Source: Methanoregula sp. UBA154
GTDB lineage: Archaea; Halobacteriota; Methanomicrobia; Methanomicrobiales; Methanospirillaceae
NCBI GenBank assembly: GCA_002502245.1
Contig: DAPW01000005.1
Coordinates: 12,026-53,545 of the forward strand
Direction: 5' to 3'
Length of the DNA: 41,520 bases
The notes beneath the pieces were generated by a model. It was not told where the DNA came from. It saw only the letters and a list, made by a program, of their open reading frames with translations, and made no database searches. Position numbers and translations under genes: made by a program. Positions 41,496 to 41,520 of this stretch are shown here, piece by piece; the stretch's first letter is position 1; every line of letters starts with the position of its first letter.

Positions 41496-41520
41496 TTACA
41501 CGCAGATAAACGCAGATAAA
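41496..41520 (+). repeat. start of an ACGCAGATAA-type tandem repeat at the window edge
   Basis: The last bases contain two consecutive copies of ACGCAGATAA(A). Short repeats of this sequence recur, from memory, in many archaeal and bacterial genomes. The array is cut by the window end so its size is unknown. Confidence 0.45.

Overview
The window looks like a chromosomal segment of a hydrogenotrophic or formate-using methanogenic archaeon, most likely of the order Methanomicrobiales (Methanoregula/Methanosphaerula-like). This rests on four of the five known coenzyme F430 genes (cfbA, cfbE, cfbD, cfbB), a methanogenesis marker 9 protein, a formate channel FdhC, archaeal NurA/HerA, an archaeal HtpX/Psp stress set, PEGA-domain surface proteins and an archaeal-type tRNA-Glu with an upstream TATA box. 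No sequence search was possible, so the assignment is from family knowledge.

Layout. 1-2.3 kb: a TrkA-type K+ regulator, a small basic coiled-coil protein and a PEGA lipoprotein. 2.6-6.6 kb: a DUF4405 membrane protein, an OFA-type MFS transporter and a run of three poorly known small genes (116-aa protein, DUF6448-like protein, zinc-ribbon protein). 6.8-9.4 kb: nurA-herA DNA end-processing operon. 10.7-13.6 kb: htpX-pspAB facing pspA-pspAA, an archaeal membrane-stress locus. 14.3-17.8 kb: a UspA-UspA-GNAT fusion and a large PEGA surface protein. 18.5-20.8 kb (minus): fdhC followed by a membrane-anchored OB-fold protein and a 4-TM protein. 21.3-24 kb: histone-deacetylase-family enzyme, a membrane protein and a Cys-rich lipoprotein. 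24.1-27.1 kb (minus): a tightly packed set, RecU-like nuclease fold, marker 9 flavoprotein, CitG-like transferase and DUF447. Divergent from it, 27.5-31.6 kb (plus): cfbA-cfbE-cfbD-cfbB for F430, the nickel cofactor of methyl-coenzyme M reductase; cfbC is not in the window. 32.9-33.7 kb: ilvE. 34.9-37.7 kb (minus): a 923-aa receiver-PAS-PAS/PH-PAS/PH protein without a kinase domain. 38.0 kb: tRNA-Glu(UUC). 38.5-41.1 kb (minus): a double-cupin lipoprotein, a secreted C-type-lectin protein and a SprT-like protein.

The most unusual feature is in the long gaps between genes. Two related-looking families of non-coding, GC-rich, hairpin-rich elements recur in both orientations: family A (about 190-260 bp, seven recognisable copies) and family B (about 180-230 bp, five copies), plus a shorter B-related element C (three copies). 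A and B are both bounded by ATGAAAATCG / CGATTTTCAT-like ends and share these ends when adjacent, giving composite arrays such as A-B-inverted A at 9.7-10.4 kb. They carry no convincing ORF and look like MITE-type mobile elements or structured RNA loci. A separate 288-bp element with near-perfect 22-bp terminal inverted repeats lies at the right end of the window.
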